From NCBI GenBank assembly GCA_002343425.1, contig DDSO01000010.1:16519-35387 (forward strand): 18,869 nucleotides of DNA, written 5' to 3'. The position numbers were made by a program, and so were the translations under genes. Of this stretch, positions 6,848 to 14,861 are shown one piece after another; positions within the stretch are counted from its first letter, which is position 1, and every line of letters begins with the position of its first letter. The notes beneath the pieces are model-generated. The model saw nothing but the letters and a program-made list of their open reading frames with translations. It ran no database searches and was not told the origin of the DNA. Source of the DNA: Brevundimonas sp. UBA2388 (GTDB taxonomy: Bacteria > Pseudomonadota > Alphaproteobacteria > Caulobacterales > Caulobacteraceae).

Positions 6848-7260
6848 AAGCGGAAGATCGATTCCAGACGGAAGCGCGGGGCGGCGCGACGGTCGGTCTG
6901 GGGTGCGCGCGCCGGATCGCTCTCAGGCTCGGCCAGGCCAGCGGCGGCGCCAACGCGCAGGCGCGGGTTGACGCGGTAGTAGGCGCCGGCCTCGACGTCG
7001 CCGAGGTTGCTCTCACGGCCGACAGGCTGGCTGAGGTTCAGATCGAGGCCCCAGCGGCCGCGCTCGGTGAAACGCAAACGGGACGATCCGGGCTGGGCAG
7101 CGGCCGCCCGGGCGGCCTGGGCTTCGTTCAGGGAGACGGCGGGAGCGCGCGTGCGAGCCTGGGCCGTCTGGGCCGAGGCGACGTCGGCCATCACCAGGAG
7201 CGTAACGCCCCCGGCCAGCCCGGCGATCAGAGCGCCCGTTTTGCGCTTCGTGCGGCGCAT
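6844..7260 (-). CDS. ntrZ: NtrZ-like periplasmic protein
   Basis: The 138-residue predicted protein has a positively charged N terminus (MRRTKRK), a hydrophobic segment, and a signal-peptidase site after ASA at 30. The mature region has an Ala/Gln-rich stretch, then GRWGLDLNLSQPVGRES, DVEAGAYYRVNPRLRVGAAAGL, a disordered Pro/Arg segment, and the ending RFRLESIFRF. This layout, with GRWGL, VGRE, DVEAGAY and the terminal aromatic motif, matches what I recall of the NtrZ family. In Caulobacter NtrZ is a periplasmic regulator linked to the NtrY sensor kinase. The C-terminal phenylalanine also resembles outer-membrane beta-strand endings, so a small outer-membrane-associated protein is an alternative. 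AGGAA lies directly before the ATG. It shares a CTAG stop with the gene at 6197-6847. Confidence 0.65.
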   Translation of the reverse strand: MRRTKRKTGALIAGLAGGVTLLVMADVASAQTAQARTRAPAVSLNEAQAARAAAAQPGSSRLRFTERGRWGLDLNLSQPVGRESNLGDVEAGAYYRVNPRLRVGAAAGLAEPESDPARAPQTDRRAAPRFRLESIFRF

Positions 7261-7302
7261 TTCCTGCCCTTCAACTCACGGCACCAGGCCGCGATATCCA
7301 AC

Positions 7303-7331
7303 ACTAAGACACCGCTGGCCAATGCGGTCAA
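7303..7331 (-). promoter_or_regulatory. Possible promoter for the ntrZ-like gene
   Basis: On the reverse strand TTGACC (7331-7326) is followed after 17 bases by CTTAGT (7308-7303), about 43 bases before the ATG at 7260. The -35 is good and the -10 is weak. This is a guess from pattern only. Confidence 0.25.
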
Positions 7332-7467
7332 CGAAACGGAGCCGCTACAACCCGGTTCCCTGCGACTCTGGAAGACTCCTGTGGCGCGAGCGTCACGCGA
7401 ATCCTTCGCCAGAGACCCGACATGGCCGCCCCGGGCTCGCCAGCGCGCGTTCGAATGCGTCTTCGCC

Positions 7468-7498
7468 TTGTCATGGCCCCTTTTCGCCGTGTTATAGA
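7468..7498 (+). promoter_or_regulatory. Possible promoter for the DUF3576 gene
   Basis: TTGTCA (7468-7473) and TATAGA (7493-7498) are separated by 19 bases, or 18 if TTATAG is taken as the -10. They lie about 90 bases before the ATG at 7590. The rest of the 7261-7589 gap shows no reading frame I can support, no T-run terminator and no tRNA. It does hold one copy of a 14-base direct repeat (7372-7385) also found at the leuS start. Confidence 0.35.
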
Positions 7499-7589
7499 GT
7501 GACGCTTCGGTTCGGGCCGCGTTCGGTTAGAGCCAGCGCGTGCCTTGGAACCGTTCCGCTGCACGTCATGATCTTATGGAGAAGTCTCG

Positions 7590-8105
7590 ATGGTGCTGGT
7601 TCGCGGCGCGACGGTCGCCCTGATCACCTCGTGCGTGCTGCTGGGCAGCTGTTCCGCCAACCGCCCGTTCGGTCCGACTGTGGGCGAAGTGTTCAGCGGC
7701 ATGGGCAGCGCCCAGGCCGCGGCGAACGCCCAGACGGGCATCGGGGTCAACGCCTTCCTGTGGCGCGCCACCCTTGACACCTTGAGCTTCATGCCGCTGG
7801 CCAATGCCGACCCCTGGGGCGGCGTCATCAACTACGGCTGGTACATTGACCCGCAGACGCCGAACGAGCGCTTCAAGGCGACCGTGTTCATCCTTGACCG
7901 CCGCCTGCGTGCTGACGCCCTGAACGTCAGCATCACCAAACAGGTTCTGCGCCCCGGCTGCACGCCCAATCCCGCCGATGCCGACGCGGAAGTCGACACC
8001 GCCGGCTGCTGGACCGGCGCCCGGGTCGCGGCCCAGACCGAGACCGATCTGGAAAACGCCATCCTGACCAAGGCGCGCCAGCTCAACCTTTCCAACGCCG
8101 GCTGA
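7590..8105 (+). CDS. DUF3576 family lipoprotein
   Basis: The 171-residue protein has a clear lipoprotein signal peptide: a hydrophobic stretch ending in LLGSC with Cys21 as the lipidated residue. The mature part contains the DUF3576 pattern: GIGVNAFLWRATLDTLSFMPL, then DPWGGVINYGWYIDP, then ERFKATVFILDRRLRADAL and a C-terminal AILTKARQLN helix. Family function is unknown; members are alphaproteobacterial envelope lipoproteins. Two cysteines in the region 126-141 may pair. GGAGAAG about 6 bases upstream supports the ATG. In relatives this family is often next to leuS and lptE, as it is here 64 bases before leuS, which fits an outer-membrane assembly context by inference. Confidence 0.9.
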   Translation: MVLVRGATVALITSCVLLGSCSANRPFGPTVGEVFSGMGSAQAAANAQTGIGVNAFLWRATLDTLSFMPLANADPWGGVINYGWYIDPQTPNERFKATVFILDRRLRADALNVSITKQVLRPGCTPNPADADAEVDTAGCWTGARVAAQTETDLENAILTKARQLNLSNAG

Positions 8106-8169
8106 TCGCCCTCCCCACCGCCTAGCCTCCGTCGGGCCTGTTCCTGAAGGAGCAGCCTGAAAGACTCCT

Positions 8170-10770
8170 GTGGCCAAGACCCCGGTTCGCTACGAACCCA
8201 AGACCGCCGAACCCCGCCAGCAGGCCCGCTGGGCGGCCGCCGACGCCTTCCGCATGCCGACCGAGGGCACGGGCCGGCCGAAATACTATGTGCTGGAGAT
8301 GTTCCCCTATCCGTCAGGGGCCATCCACATGGGCCATGCCCGCAACTACGTCATGGGCGACGTAGTGGCGCGGTCGAAGCGGGCGCAGGGTTTTGACGTC
8401 CTGCATCCCATGGGCTGGGACGCCTTCGGACTTCCGGCCGAGAACGCGGCGATCGAGCGCGGCATCCACCCCGGCGACTGGACCTGGTCCAACATCGCCG
8501 CCATGCGCGACCAGTTGAAGCTGCTGGGCCTGTCGCTGGACTGGTCGCGCGAATTCGCCACCTGCGACCCGGCCTACTACGGCAAGCAGCAGGCCTGGTT
8601 CCTGGAACTGCTCAAGCGCGGTCTGGTCTATCGCAAGGATTCGGTCGTCAACTGGGATCCGGTGGACAACACGGTTCTCGCCAATGAGCAGGTGGTCGAC
8701 GGGCGCGGCTGGCGCTCCGGCGCCGTGGTCGAGAAGCGCAAGCTGAACCAGTGGTTCCTGCGTATCACCGACTATGCCGACGACCTGATCGAGGGGCTGA
8801 AGGAGCTGGAGGGCCGCTGGCCCGACAAGGTCCGGCTGATGCAGGAGAACTGGATCGGAAAGAGCCGCGGAGCGACCCTGTGGTGGGATATCACCGAAGC
8901 CCCGCCCTTCCTGCCGACATCAGCGCCGGGCGAGCCGAACCACGCCCGCGACCCCATTGAGATCTACACGACCCGACCCGACACCCTGTTCGGGGCCAGC
9001 TTCCTGGCGCTGGCGCCGGACCATCCACTGACGAAGGCGATCGCCGCCCATCGGCCCGACGTGGCGGCCTTCGTGGCGGCCTGCGCCCAGTCGGGAACCA
9101 GCGAAGCCGATATCGAAAAGGCGGAGAAACAGGGTGTCGATCTCGGCGTCCGCGTCCGCCACCCGTTCGATCCCGAGCGGACCGTACCGGTATGGGCGGC
9201 CAATTTCGTTCTTTCGACCTATGGGTCCGGAGCCATCTTCGGCTGCCCCGCCCACGATCAGCGCGACCTCGATTTCGCTCGCAAATACGACCTGCCTGTC
9301 GTCCCGGTCGTGAGACCGGATGATGCCGTTGCCGATTTCGGCGTTGAAACAGAAGCTTATGTCGGCCCCGGTCGGCTGTTCAACTCCGACTTCATGGACG
9401 GGATGGAGGTGGAGGCCGCCAAGGCCGCCGCCATCGCCAGGCTCGAGGCGGCTGGTCAGGGCGAAGGCGCGACCCTCTACCGCCTGCGCGACTGGGGCGT
9501 CAGCCGCCAGCGGTACTGGGGATGTCCCATCCCCGTGATCCACTGCGAAAAGTGTGGTCCCGTCGGCGTTCCGGCCGATCAGCTGCCGGTCGAGCTGCCG
9601 AAGGACGTGACCTTCGACACGCCGGGCAATCCGCTGGATCGCCATCCGACCTGGAAGCACGTGGCCTGCCCCTCGTGCGGCGGCGAGGCGGTGCGCGAGA
9701 CGGACACCCTCGACACCTTCGTCGACTCCAGCTGGTATTTCGCCCGGTTCACCGATCCGACCGCGGCCGACCCGATCTCCCGCGCTGCCGCCGACAAATG
9801 GCTGCCGGTCGATCAGTATATCGGCGGGGTCGAGCATGCGGTCCTGCACCTGCTCTATGCCCGATTCATCAGCCGGGCCCTCTCGGATGCCGGCCTGATG
9901 TCGGTGAAGGAGCCGTTCGCCGGCCTGTTCACCCAGGGGATGGTGGTCCACGAGACCTACCGGCGCGCCGACGGCGGCTGGGTCGAGCCCACCGACGTTG
10001 ACCTGACCAATGACGCCGGAAAACGCTCGGCCCGCCAACTCTCCACCGGCGAGGCCCTGGTCATCGGCGACATCGAGAAGATGTCCAAGTCGAAGAAGAA
10101 CGTCGTCGCCCCGCAGGAAATCGTCGACACCTATGGTGTCGACGCCGGCCGGCTGTTCGTCCTCAGCGACAGTCCGCCCGAGCGCGACGTGCAATGGACG
10201 CCCGGCGGCGTCGAAGGCGCCGCCCGCTTCGTCCAGCGCGTCTGGACCGAGGTCGACGGCTTCGATCCCGACGCTCCCGCCCATGAGTCCGACGCCGCAT
10301 TGATCCGCGAGACCCACAAGGCCATCAAGGCCGTCTCCGAAGGCGTCAGCGGCTTCCGCTTCAACTCGGCCATCGCCAAGCTCTACGCCTTCGTGGCCGT
10401 CGTGCGTGACCACGGAACGGCGGGCGGGGCGGCGCGGCGTCAGGCCTTGTCAGCCCTCGTGCGACTTGTCGCCCCCTTCACCCCCCACCTGGCCGAGGAA
10501 TGCTGGACGCGGCTCGGTGAAGAGGGGATGGTGCTGGATGCGCCCTGGCCGGAATTCGACCCGGCCCTGGCGGCCGACGACGAGGTGACCCTGCCCATCC
10601 AGGTCAACGGCAAGCGCCGCGGCGAGATCCGCGTCGCCCGGGGTCTGGAGCCGGCCGAGGTCGAGGCCATCGTCATGGCCGACGCCGATGTCCAGGCGCG
10701 GCTGGAGGGTCAGACGGTGAGGAAGATCGTGGTGGTCAAGGATCGCATCGTCAATCTGGTGGTCGGCTGA
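8170..10770 (+). CDS. leuS: Leucyl-tRNA synthetase
   Basis: This is a full-length class Ia synthetase of 866 residues, charging tRNA-Leu with leucine in the cytoplasm. The catalytic HIGH motif is HMGH (53-56) and KMSKS is at 637-641. The CP1 editing domain shows TTRPDTLFG (267-275) and GCPAHDQRD (358-366), whose Asp and Thr-rich segments remove mischarged amino acids. A zinc-ribbon-like pair (CEKCG and CPSCGG) lies in the middle. The start is GTG at 8170 ([10 protein letters not shown]); no better codon fits the family N terminus. The nearest strong Shine-Dalgarno-like sequence, AAGGAG (about 8147), is unusually far away. Its TGA overlaps the lptE ATG by one base (TGATG), showing translational coupling. 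Confidence 0.98.
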   Translation: MAKTPVRYEPKTAEPRQQARWAAADAFRMPTEGTGRPKYYVLEMFPYPSGAIHMGHARNYVMGDVVARSKRAQGFDVLHPMGWDAFGLPAENAAIERGIHPGDWTWSNIAAMRDQLKLLGLSLDWSREFATCDPAYYGKQQAWFLELLKRGLVYRKDSVVNWDPVDNTVLANEQVVDGRGWRSGAVVEKRKLNQWFLRITDYADDLIEGLKELEGRWPDKVRLMQENWIGKSRGATLWWDITEAPPFLPTSAPGEPNHARDPIEIYTTRPDTLFGASFLALAPDHPLTKAIAAHRPDVAAFVAACAQSGTSEADIEKAEKQGVDLGVRVRHPFDPERTVPVWAANFVLSTYGSGAIFGCPAHDQRDLDFARKYDLPVVPVVRPDDAVADFGVETEAYVGPGRLFNSDFMDGMEVEAAKAAAIARLEAAGQGEGATLYRLRDWGVSRQRYWGCPIPVIHCEKCGPVGVPADQLPVELPKDVTFDTPGNPLDRHPTWKHVACPSCGGEAVRETDTLDTFVDSSWYFARFTDPTAADPISRAAADKWLPVDQYIGGVEHAVLHLLYARFISRALSDAGLMSVKEPFAGLFTQGMVVHETYRRADGGWVEPTDVDLTNDAGKRSARQLSTGEALVIGDIEKMSKSKKNVVAPQEIVDTYGVDAGRLFVLSDSPPERDVQWTPGGVEGAARFVQRVWTEVDGFDPDAPAHESDAALIRETHKAIKAVSEGVSGFRFNSAIAKLYAFVAVVRDHGTAGGAARRQALSALVRLVAPFTPHLAEECWTRLGEEGMVLDAPWPEFDPALAADDEVTLPIQVNGKRRGEIRVARGLEPAEVEAIVMADADVQARLEGQTVRKIVVVKDRIVNLVVG

Positions 10771-11249
10771 TGCGGGCGCTCGCCGCAGCCATTGTCGCGC
10801 TTGTGGGACTGGCAGGCTGCGGCTTCACGCCCCTGTACGGAGAGACCGCCGTCGGCTCGTCCCTGTCGCGCATCGCCGTGACCACCCAGGACGACCGCCT
10901 CGGCTACCGCGTGCGGGAGCAGCTCGAGGACGGGCTGGGCCGCGATGGCGCCCAGGCCCCGCTCTGGCGGCTGGAGACCGTGCTCGAACAGTCGCGGCGG
11001 CCTCTGGGCCGGCGCATCGACGACACCGCGACCCGCTATGAACTGACTGTCCGCGGGGCCTGGACCCTGACCCCGACGGGAGGCGGTCCGGCCGTCTCGG
11101 GCGTCGAGACCGTCACCACCACCTATGCCGCCGCCGACCAGCCCTTCGCCGCCATCGCCGCCCAGCAGGACGGCGAGGAACGCGCCGCGGCCGAACTGGC
11201 CCGCCTGATCCGTCTCGACCTGATGCGGGCCCTGTCGGCCCAGCCATGA
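10770..11249 (+). CDS. lptE: LPS-assembly lipoprotein LptE
   Basis: The 159-residue lipoprotein has the lipobox LAGC (Cys17) followed by GFTPLYG, the LptE hallmark. LptE plugs the LptD barrel at the outer membrane and helps insert lipopolysaccharide into the outer leaflet. The mature region has the expected short beta/alpha pattern: RIAVTTQDDRLGYRVREQLED, then TRYELTVRG and a C-terminal ELARLIRLDLMRAL helix. It starts on the leuS stop (TGATG) and is followed 10 bases later by holA. The leuS-lptE-holA order is widely conserved in proteobacteria, which strengthens the call despite low sequence identity in the family. Confidence 0.92.
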   Translation: MRALAAAIVALVGLAGCGFTPLYGETAVGSSLSRIAVTTQDDRLGYRVREQLEDGLGRDGAQAPLWRLETVLEQSRRPLGRRIDDTATRYELTVRGAWTLTPTGGGPAVSGVETVTTTYAAADQPFAAIAAQQDGEERAAAELARLIRLDLMRALSAQP

Positions 11250-11259
11250 TTCACGCCTC

Positions 11260-12312
11260 ATGATTTTGGCGAAACGCCCCGAAGTCGATCGCTTCCTCAA
11301 GTCGCCGGACCGGGGGGTCCGCGCCGCCGTCATCCACGGCAAGGACCGGTCAGGCGTCGGCGAGCGCGCCGAGATCCTGTGCCGGGCGATCACCCCCGAT
11401 CTCAACGACCCCTTCAATGTCACCCTGCTGACCGACAGCGACATCGACGGCGACGAAGCCCGGCTGGAGGAGGCCCTGACGGCCCTGTCCATGATCGGCG
11501 GCCGGCGTCTGGTGCGGGTCCGGCTGGGGTCGGAGAAGGCCTCGATCGACAAGGCGCTCGCCGCCGCGCTCAAGGTCCATGCCGAGGGCGGCTACAATCC
11601 CGACGCCATGCTGGTCATCGAGGCCGGGGCGCTGGGCCGCGACTCCGCCCTTCGAAAGGCCGCCGAGGCCTCGCAGGGGGCCGTCGGTATCGCCTGTTAT
11701 GAGGATGAAACCGGCGACGTGGCCCGGATGACCCGCGAGGCGCTCGCGGCCGACAAGGTCGGCCTGACCGGCGATGCGCTGGACCGGTTCGTGAGCCGGC
11801 TGCCGCGCGAGCGCGGCCTGATGCGGCAGGAGATCGAGCGTCTGGCCCTCTATATCGGCCCGGGCTCCGGCAAGACCATCGATGTCGAGGAGCTGGAGCG
11901 GCATCTGGGGGTCGAGGCCGACGCCTCCCTGCAGGATGCCGCGCTCCAGGCCTTCGGTGGCCGACCCGCCCCGGCCCAGTCAGGTCTGAGGCGCGCCCTG
12001 GCCGAGGGAGAGTCGCCTGTCATGGCGGTGAGACAGGCCTCCATCCACCTCGGCAAGCTGCGGCGCATCAATGTGCTCCAGGCCAATGGTGCCGGGGCCA
12101 AGGAGGCGGCCAAGGCGGCGGGCGTATTCTGGAAACAGGAGGCCGAGATGCTGCGGCAGGCCCGCAGCTGGCGTCTGGAAGATCTCGACCGCGTGCTCGA
12201 CAGCGTCAACACAGCCGATGTGGCGACGAAGACGACCGGCTCGCCGGACCAGCTGATCGCCGAGCGGTTGCTGCTCGAGATATCGGCCCGCGCGCGGCGG
12301 CTCGGGCTCTAG
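11260..12312 (+). CDS. holA: DNA polymerase III delta subunit
   Basis: The 350-residue protein is the delta subunit of the clamp loader, which opens the beta sliding clamp. The N terminus (RAAVIHGKDRSGVGERAEIL), the inner RLVRVRLGSEKASIDKAL, the middle ERGLMRQEIERLALYIG and the C-terminal helical collar (from about 270, SGLRRALAEGESPVMAVRQAS) follow the HolA pattern. Like other delta subunits it lacks an intact Walker A motif. ATG at 11260 is preceded only by weak ribosome-binding sequence, 10 bases after lptE, so coupled translation is likely. Its TAG lies in a CTAG shared with the reverse gene at 12309-12494. Confidence 0.95.
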   Translation: MILAKRPEVDRFLKSPDRGVRAAVIHGKDRSGVGERAEILCRAITPDLNDPFNVTLLTDSDIDGDEARLEEALTALSMIGGRRLVRVRLGSEKASIDKALAAALKVHAEGGYNPDAMLVIEAGALGRDSALRKAAEASQGAVGIACYEDETGDVARMTREALAADKVGLTGDALDRFVSRLPRERGLMRQEIERLALYIGPGSGKTIDVEELERHLGVEADASLQDAALQAFGGRPAPAQSGLRRALAEGESPVMAVRQASIHLGKLRRINVLQANGAGAKEAAKAAGVFWKQEAEMLRQARSWRLEDLDRVLDSVNTADVATKTTGSPDQLIAERLLLEISARARRLGL

Positions 12313-12494
12313 CCCCGTTTCGACGCCTTGCGGAAGGCGGGCTTGGCGAGCGCGGTGCTGCGAGCCTGCTGCGCCTTCTCTTCGGCGCGGGCTGAGCCCT
12401 GAAGCCCCGTATATCCAGGCCCGCCCCCGGCCTTCTTGGCGGCGAGGGCGCGCTTCATGGCTTCGGCGGTCGGATTGGAAGGCTTGTCGGTCAT
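12309..12494 (-). CDS. Small basic hypothetical protein
   Basis: The predicted 61-residue protein is Ala/Lys/Arg-rich with no signal peptide, no cysteine and no recognisable domain. The N-terminal half is a likely helix (AEAMKRALAAKK), then a flexible GGGPGYTGLQG segment and a second Ala/Lys/Arg helix ending KASKRG. The length, charge and lack of tryptophan leave open an intrinsically disordered or nucleic-acid-binding role. It lies 25 bases downstream of parB on the same strand and could be the last gene of the parAB operon. Its stop is shared in CTAG with the convergent holA. No good Shine-Dalgarno sequence precedes the ATG. Composition and position favour a real gene, but it could be spurious. 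Confidence 0.5.
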   Translation of the reverse strand: MTDKPSNPTAEAMKRALAAKKAGGGPGYTGLQGSARAEEKAQQARSTALAKPAFRKASKRG

Positions 12495-12519
12495 GGGGTC
12501 AGCCTAGCACGGACCGGCG

Positions 12520-13407
12520 TCAGCCGCGCATCAATCGACGGCACAGGTCATCGAGCTGTTCCAGCGTGCCGTAGGTGATCGTCAGCTCTCCCTTGCCGCC
12601 CCGATCGGCCAGCTGGACCTTGAGGCCGAGCGCGTCGGCCAGATCCTGTTCCAGCGCGGCGACATCAGCCGAGCCTTCGCCGCTCGCGTTGGACGCGCCG
12701 GACTTGCGGCTCTTCGGTCCGTCGGCGGCGCGGCGGGCGAGCGCTTCGGCCTGACGGACGTTCAGTCCCTCGGCCACGATCTGATCGGCCAGGGCGACCG
12801 GATCGGGCGCCGTGATCAGGGCCCGGGCGTGGCCGGCGCTGAGCTTGCCGCTCCGGACGTGCTGCAGCACCTCTTCGGGGAGTTGCAGCAGGCGCAGGGT
12901 GTTGGCCACGTGGCTGCGGCTCTTGCCGACCACGCCGGCGACGGCGTCCTGGGTGCGGCCGAAGCGCTCCATCAGCATGCGATAGGCGTCGGCTTCCTCA
13001 AGCGGATTCAGGTCCGTCCGCTGGACGTTCTCGATAATGGCGACCTCGAACACCGCGACGTCGTCCATCTCCTTGATGATGATCGGGGCCTCGGTCAGCC
13101 GGGCCAGCTGGGCGGCCCGCCAGCGGCGTTCGCCGGCGATGATCTGCCAGACGCCGTCCTCCTTCGGATGAGAACGGACGAGAATGGGCTGCAGCACGCC
13201 CTTGTCGCGGATCGAGGCAGCCAGCTCTTCCAGATCGTCGCGGTCGAAGATCTTGCGCGGCTGGTCGGGATTGGGCTTGAGGCTTTCGATCGGGGCCATG
13301 CGCACGCCGACGGGCGCCGGGGCGCCGTCAACGGGCGCGCTCTCGGCCACCTGTTCACCGAGTAGGGCGGAGAGACCCCGACCGAGACCGCGCTGACGTT
13401 CGCTCAA
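12520..13407 (-). CDS. parB: Chromosome partition protein ParB
   Basis: The 295-residue centromere-binding CTPase has RGLGRGLSALLG near the N terminus (about 6-17), which contacts ParA. The CTP-binding core has GERRWR (92-97) and ENVQRTDLNPLEEA (126-139), then a helix-turn-helix (about 149-178, with VVGKSRSHVANTLRLLQLP) for parS recognition. A Lys/Arg/Ser/Gly-rich linker (about 238-256) leads to the C-terminal dimerisation domain (LEQDLADALGLKVQL...LDDLCRRL). ParB loads at parS, slides and spreads as a CTP clamp, and in Caulobacter also anchors the origin to the pole. It is the second gene of parAB, 28 AT-richer bases after parA. Confidence 0.97.
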   Translation of the reverse strand: MSERQRGLGRGLSALLGEQVAESAPVDGAPAPVGVRMAPIESLKPNPDQPRKIFDRDDLEELAASIRDKGVLQPILVRSHPKEDGVWQIIAGERRWRAAQLARLTEAPIIIKEMDDVAVFEVAIIENVQRTDLNPLEEADAYRMLMERFGRTQDAVAGVVGKSRSHVANTLRLLQLPEEVLQHVRSGKLSAGHARALITAPDPVALADQIVAEGLNVRQAEALARRAADGPKSRKSGASNASGEGSADVAALEQDLADALGLKVQLADRGGKGELTITYGTLEQLDDLCRRLMRG

Positions 13408-13435
13408 CTGACTGATTCCGTTCTTTTAATTATGG

Positions 13436-14248
13436 TCACGCGGCCTGAAGCCGACGGGATTTCTCGCGCGCCACCACTTCGCGGGCGAGACGCAGATAGG
13501 CCTGGCTGCCGGCGCATTTCAGATCGTAGATCAGGGCCGGCTTGCCGAACGATGGCGCCTCGGCGACCCGGACGTTCCGGGGAATCACCGCCTCATAGAC
13601 CTTGTCGCCGAAATGGCTGCGCACATCGGCGGCGACCTGTCCGGACAGGGTGCTGCGCCGATCATACATGGTCAGGACCAGCCCCTGGATCTCCAGGGTC
13701 GGATTGAGGCTCTGCCGCACCATCTCGATGGTCTTCATCAGCTGGGTCAGGCCCTCCAGCGCAAAGAACTCGCACTGCAGCGGCACCAGAACGGCGTCGG
13801 CGGCGGCCATGGCGTTCAGCGTCAACAGGTTGAGCGAGGGTGGGCAGTCGATCAGGACATAGTCATACCGGGTCTGACCCTCGGCTCCCTGCGCCCGCAG
13901 AGCGTCCCGGAGACGGTAGGAGCGGCGGTCCGCCTGGCTGAGCTCTATCTCGACGCCGGACATGTCGGCGTCGGCGGGCACGATATCGAGCCCCGGCACC
14001 GTCGTCGGCACGGCGGACTCATCGACCGAACGGCCATCAACCATGACGTCATAGATGGTCACCCGGCGTGTTTCACGTGGAACACCGAGACCCGTGGAGG
14101 CATTGCCCTGGGGGTCCATGTCCACGATCAGGACCTTCTCGCCGATCGCGGCCAGGGCCGTGCCGAGATTGATCGCCGTGGTGGTCTTGCCCACCCCGCC
14201 CTTCTGGTTGGAGACGGCGAGGACGCGGGTCTTACCGGCTTTGAACAC
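13436..14248 (-). CDS. parA: Chromosome partition ATPase ParA
   Basis: The 270-residue ATPase has the deviant Walker A motif KGGVGKTT (16-23), the VDMDPQGN block (42-49), and YVLIDCPPSLN (Walker B region). It binds DNA as an ATP dimer and drives segregation of ParB-parS complexes. The start is a GTG at 14248, preceded by GGAG with 8-base spacing. The gene overlaps the end of rsmG by 17 bases, so the two are probably translationally coupled. A parS site lies within the coding sequence (codons for GVPRETRR, residues about 55-61). Downstream parB follows directly. Confidence 0.97.
   Translation of the reverse strand: MFKAGKTRVLAVSNQKGGVGKTTTAINLGTALAAIGEKVLIVDMDPQGNASTGLGVPRETRRVTIYDVMVDGRSVDESAVPTTVPGLDIVPADADMSGVEIELSQADRRSYRLRDALRAQGAEGQTRYDYVLIDCPPSLNLLTLNAMAAADAVLVPLQCEFFALEGLTQLMKTIEMVRQSLNPTLEIQGLVLTMYDRRSTLSGQVAADVRSHFGDKVYEAVIPRNVRVAEAPSFGKPALIYDLKCAGSQAYLRLAREVVAREKSRRLQAA
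14069..14084. other. parS site 1 (inside parA)
   Basis: TGTTTCACGTGGAACA differs by one base from the perfect palindrome TGTTTCACGTGAAACA. Read on the other strand it is TGTTCCACGTGAAACA, within the recognised parS consensus TGTTNCACGTGAAACA. It encodes part of GVPRETRR in ParA, so one sequence serves both protein and centromere. Confidence 0.9.
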
Positions 14249-14861
14249 GTCGGAGGCTCCGGACGGAAACGATACGGCCGCGCGGATCGCTGCGCGAGAC
14301 GGAGAGGTCGCTGTCGAACTGCCAGACCTTGCGGGCTTCGATCAACTCAGCCTCGGCCTTTTCCCCCTTGAGAAACAGCCCCTGTGCGCCGCGCTGTAGA
14401 TAAGGCTGTGCATAGCCGAGCAGCCGGTCCATCGGGGCCAGGGCACGGGCGGTGACGATGTCGACCTTGATCCGCTGTTCTTCGGCCCGGCCGTTGATGA
14501 CCGTCGCCCGCAGCGACAGGGCCTCGACCACCTCCTGCAGGAAGCGGCAGCGTTTGCCGAGACTGTCGATCAGCCAGACATGGCTGTCGGCGCGGTCCTT
14601 CAACAGGATGGCGAGCACCAGACCGGGGAAGCCGGCGCCGGCGCCGAGGTCGGCCCAGGTCGCGGCCTCGGGCGCCAGATCGAGCAGCTGGGCGGAATCG
14701 AAGATGTGGCGGTTCCATACGTCCGGGATGGTGTCCGGTCCGACGAGGTTCATCACCGCATTGGCCACGGTCAGTCGCTCGATCAGCGTCGCAAGATCAG
14801 CCATCTGCGCCGGGGTGGCGGCGCGCAGGGTTTGAAAGCCGGCGGCGTCGAGCGTGCTCAC
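14232..14861 (-). CDS. rsmG: 16S rRNA (guanine-N7) methyltransferase RsmG
   Basis: The 209-residue Rossmann-fold methyltransferase has its SAM-binding motif [12 protein letters not shown] at about 70-81. It also has [24 protein letters not shown] upstream and the family blocks [12 protein letters not shown] and [10 protein letters not shown]. RsmG (GidB) makes the m7G at position 527 of 16S rRNA (E. coli numbering). The start is GTG, overlapping the mnmG TGA as GTGA. The stop TAA lies 17 bases inside parA. The mnmG-rsmG-parA-parB order is a classic arrangement near bacterial replication origins. Confidence 0.95.
   Translation of the reverse strand: MSTLDAAGFQTLRAATPAQMADLATLIERLTVANAVMNLVGPDTIPDVWNRHIFDSAQLLDLAPEAATWADLGAGAGFPGLVLAILLKDRADSHVWLIDSLGKRCRFLQEVVEALSLRATVINGRAEEQRIKVDIVTARALAPMDRLLGYAQPYLQRGAQGLFLKGEKAEAELIEARKVWQFDSDLSVSRSDPRGRIVSVRSLRRVQSR

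Noticed and set aside
8920..10413. 497-codon reverse-strand reading frame inside leuS
   Set aside because: It lies fully inside leuS, which has clear catalytic motifs. Long antisense frames are expected in high-GC DNA, and the composition (glycine/aspartate/valine-rich) is typical of a shadow.
12905..12918. Other CACGTG cores (for example 12905-12918, 15474-15483, 18586-18595) as parS
   Set aside because: Flanking bases do not fit the TGTTNCAC half-site.
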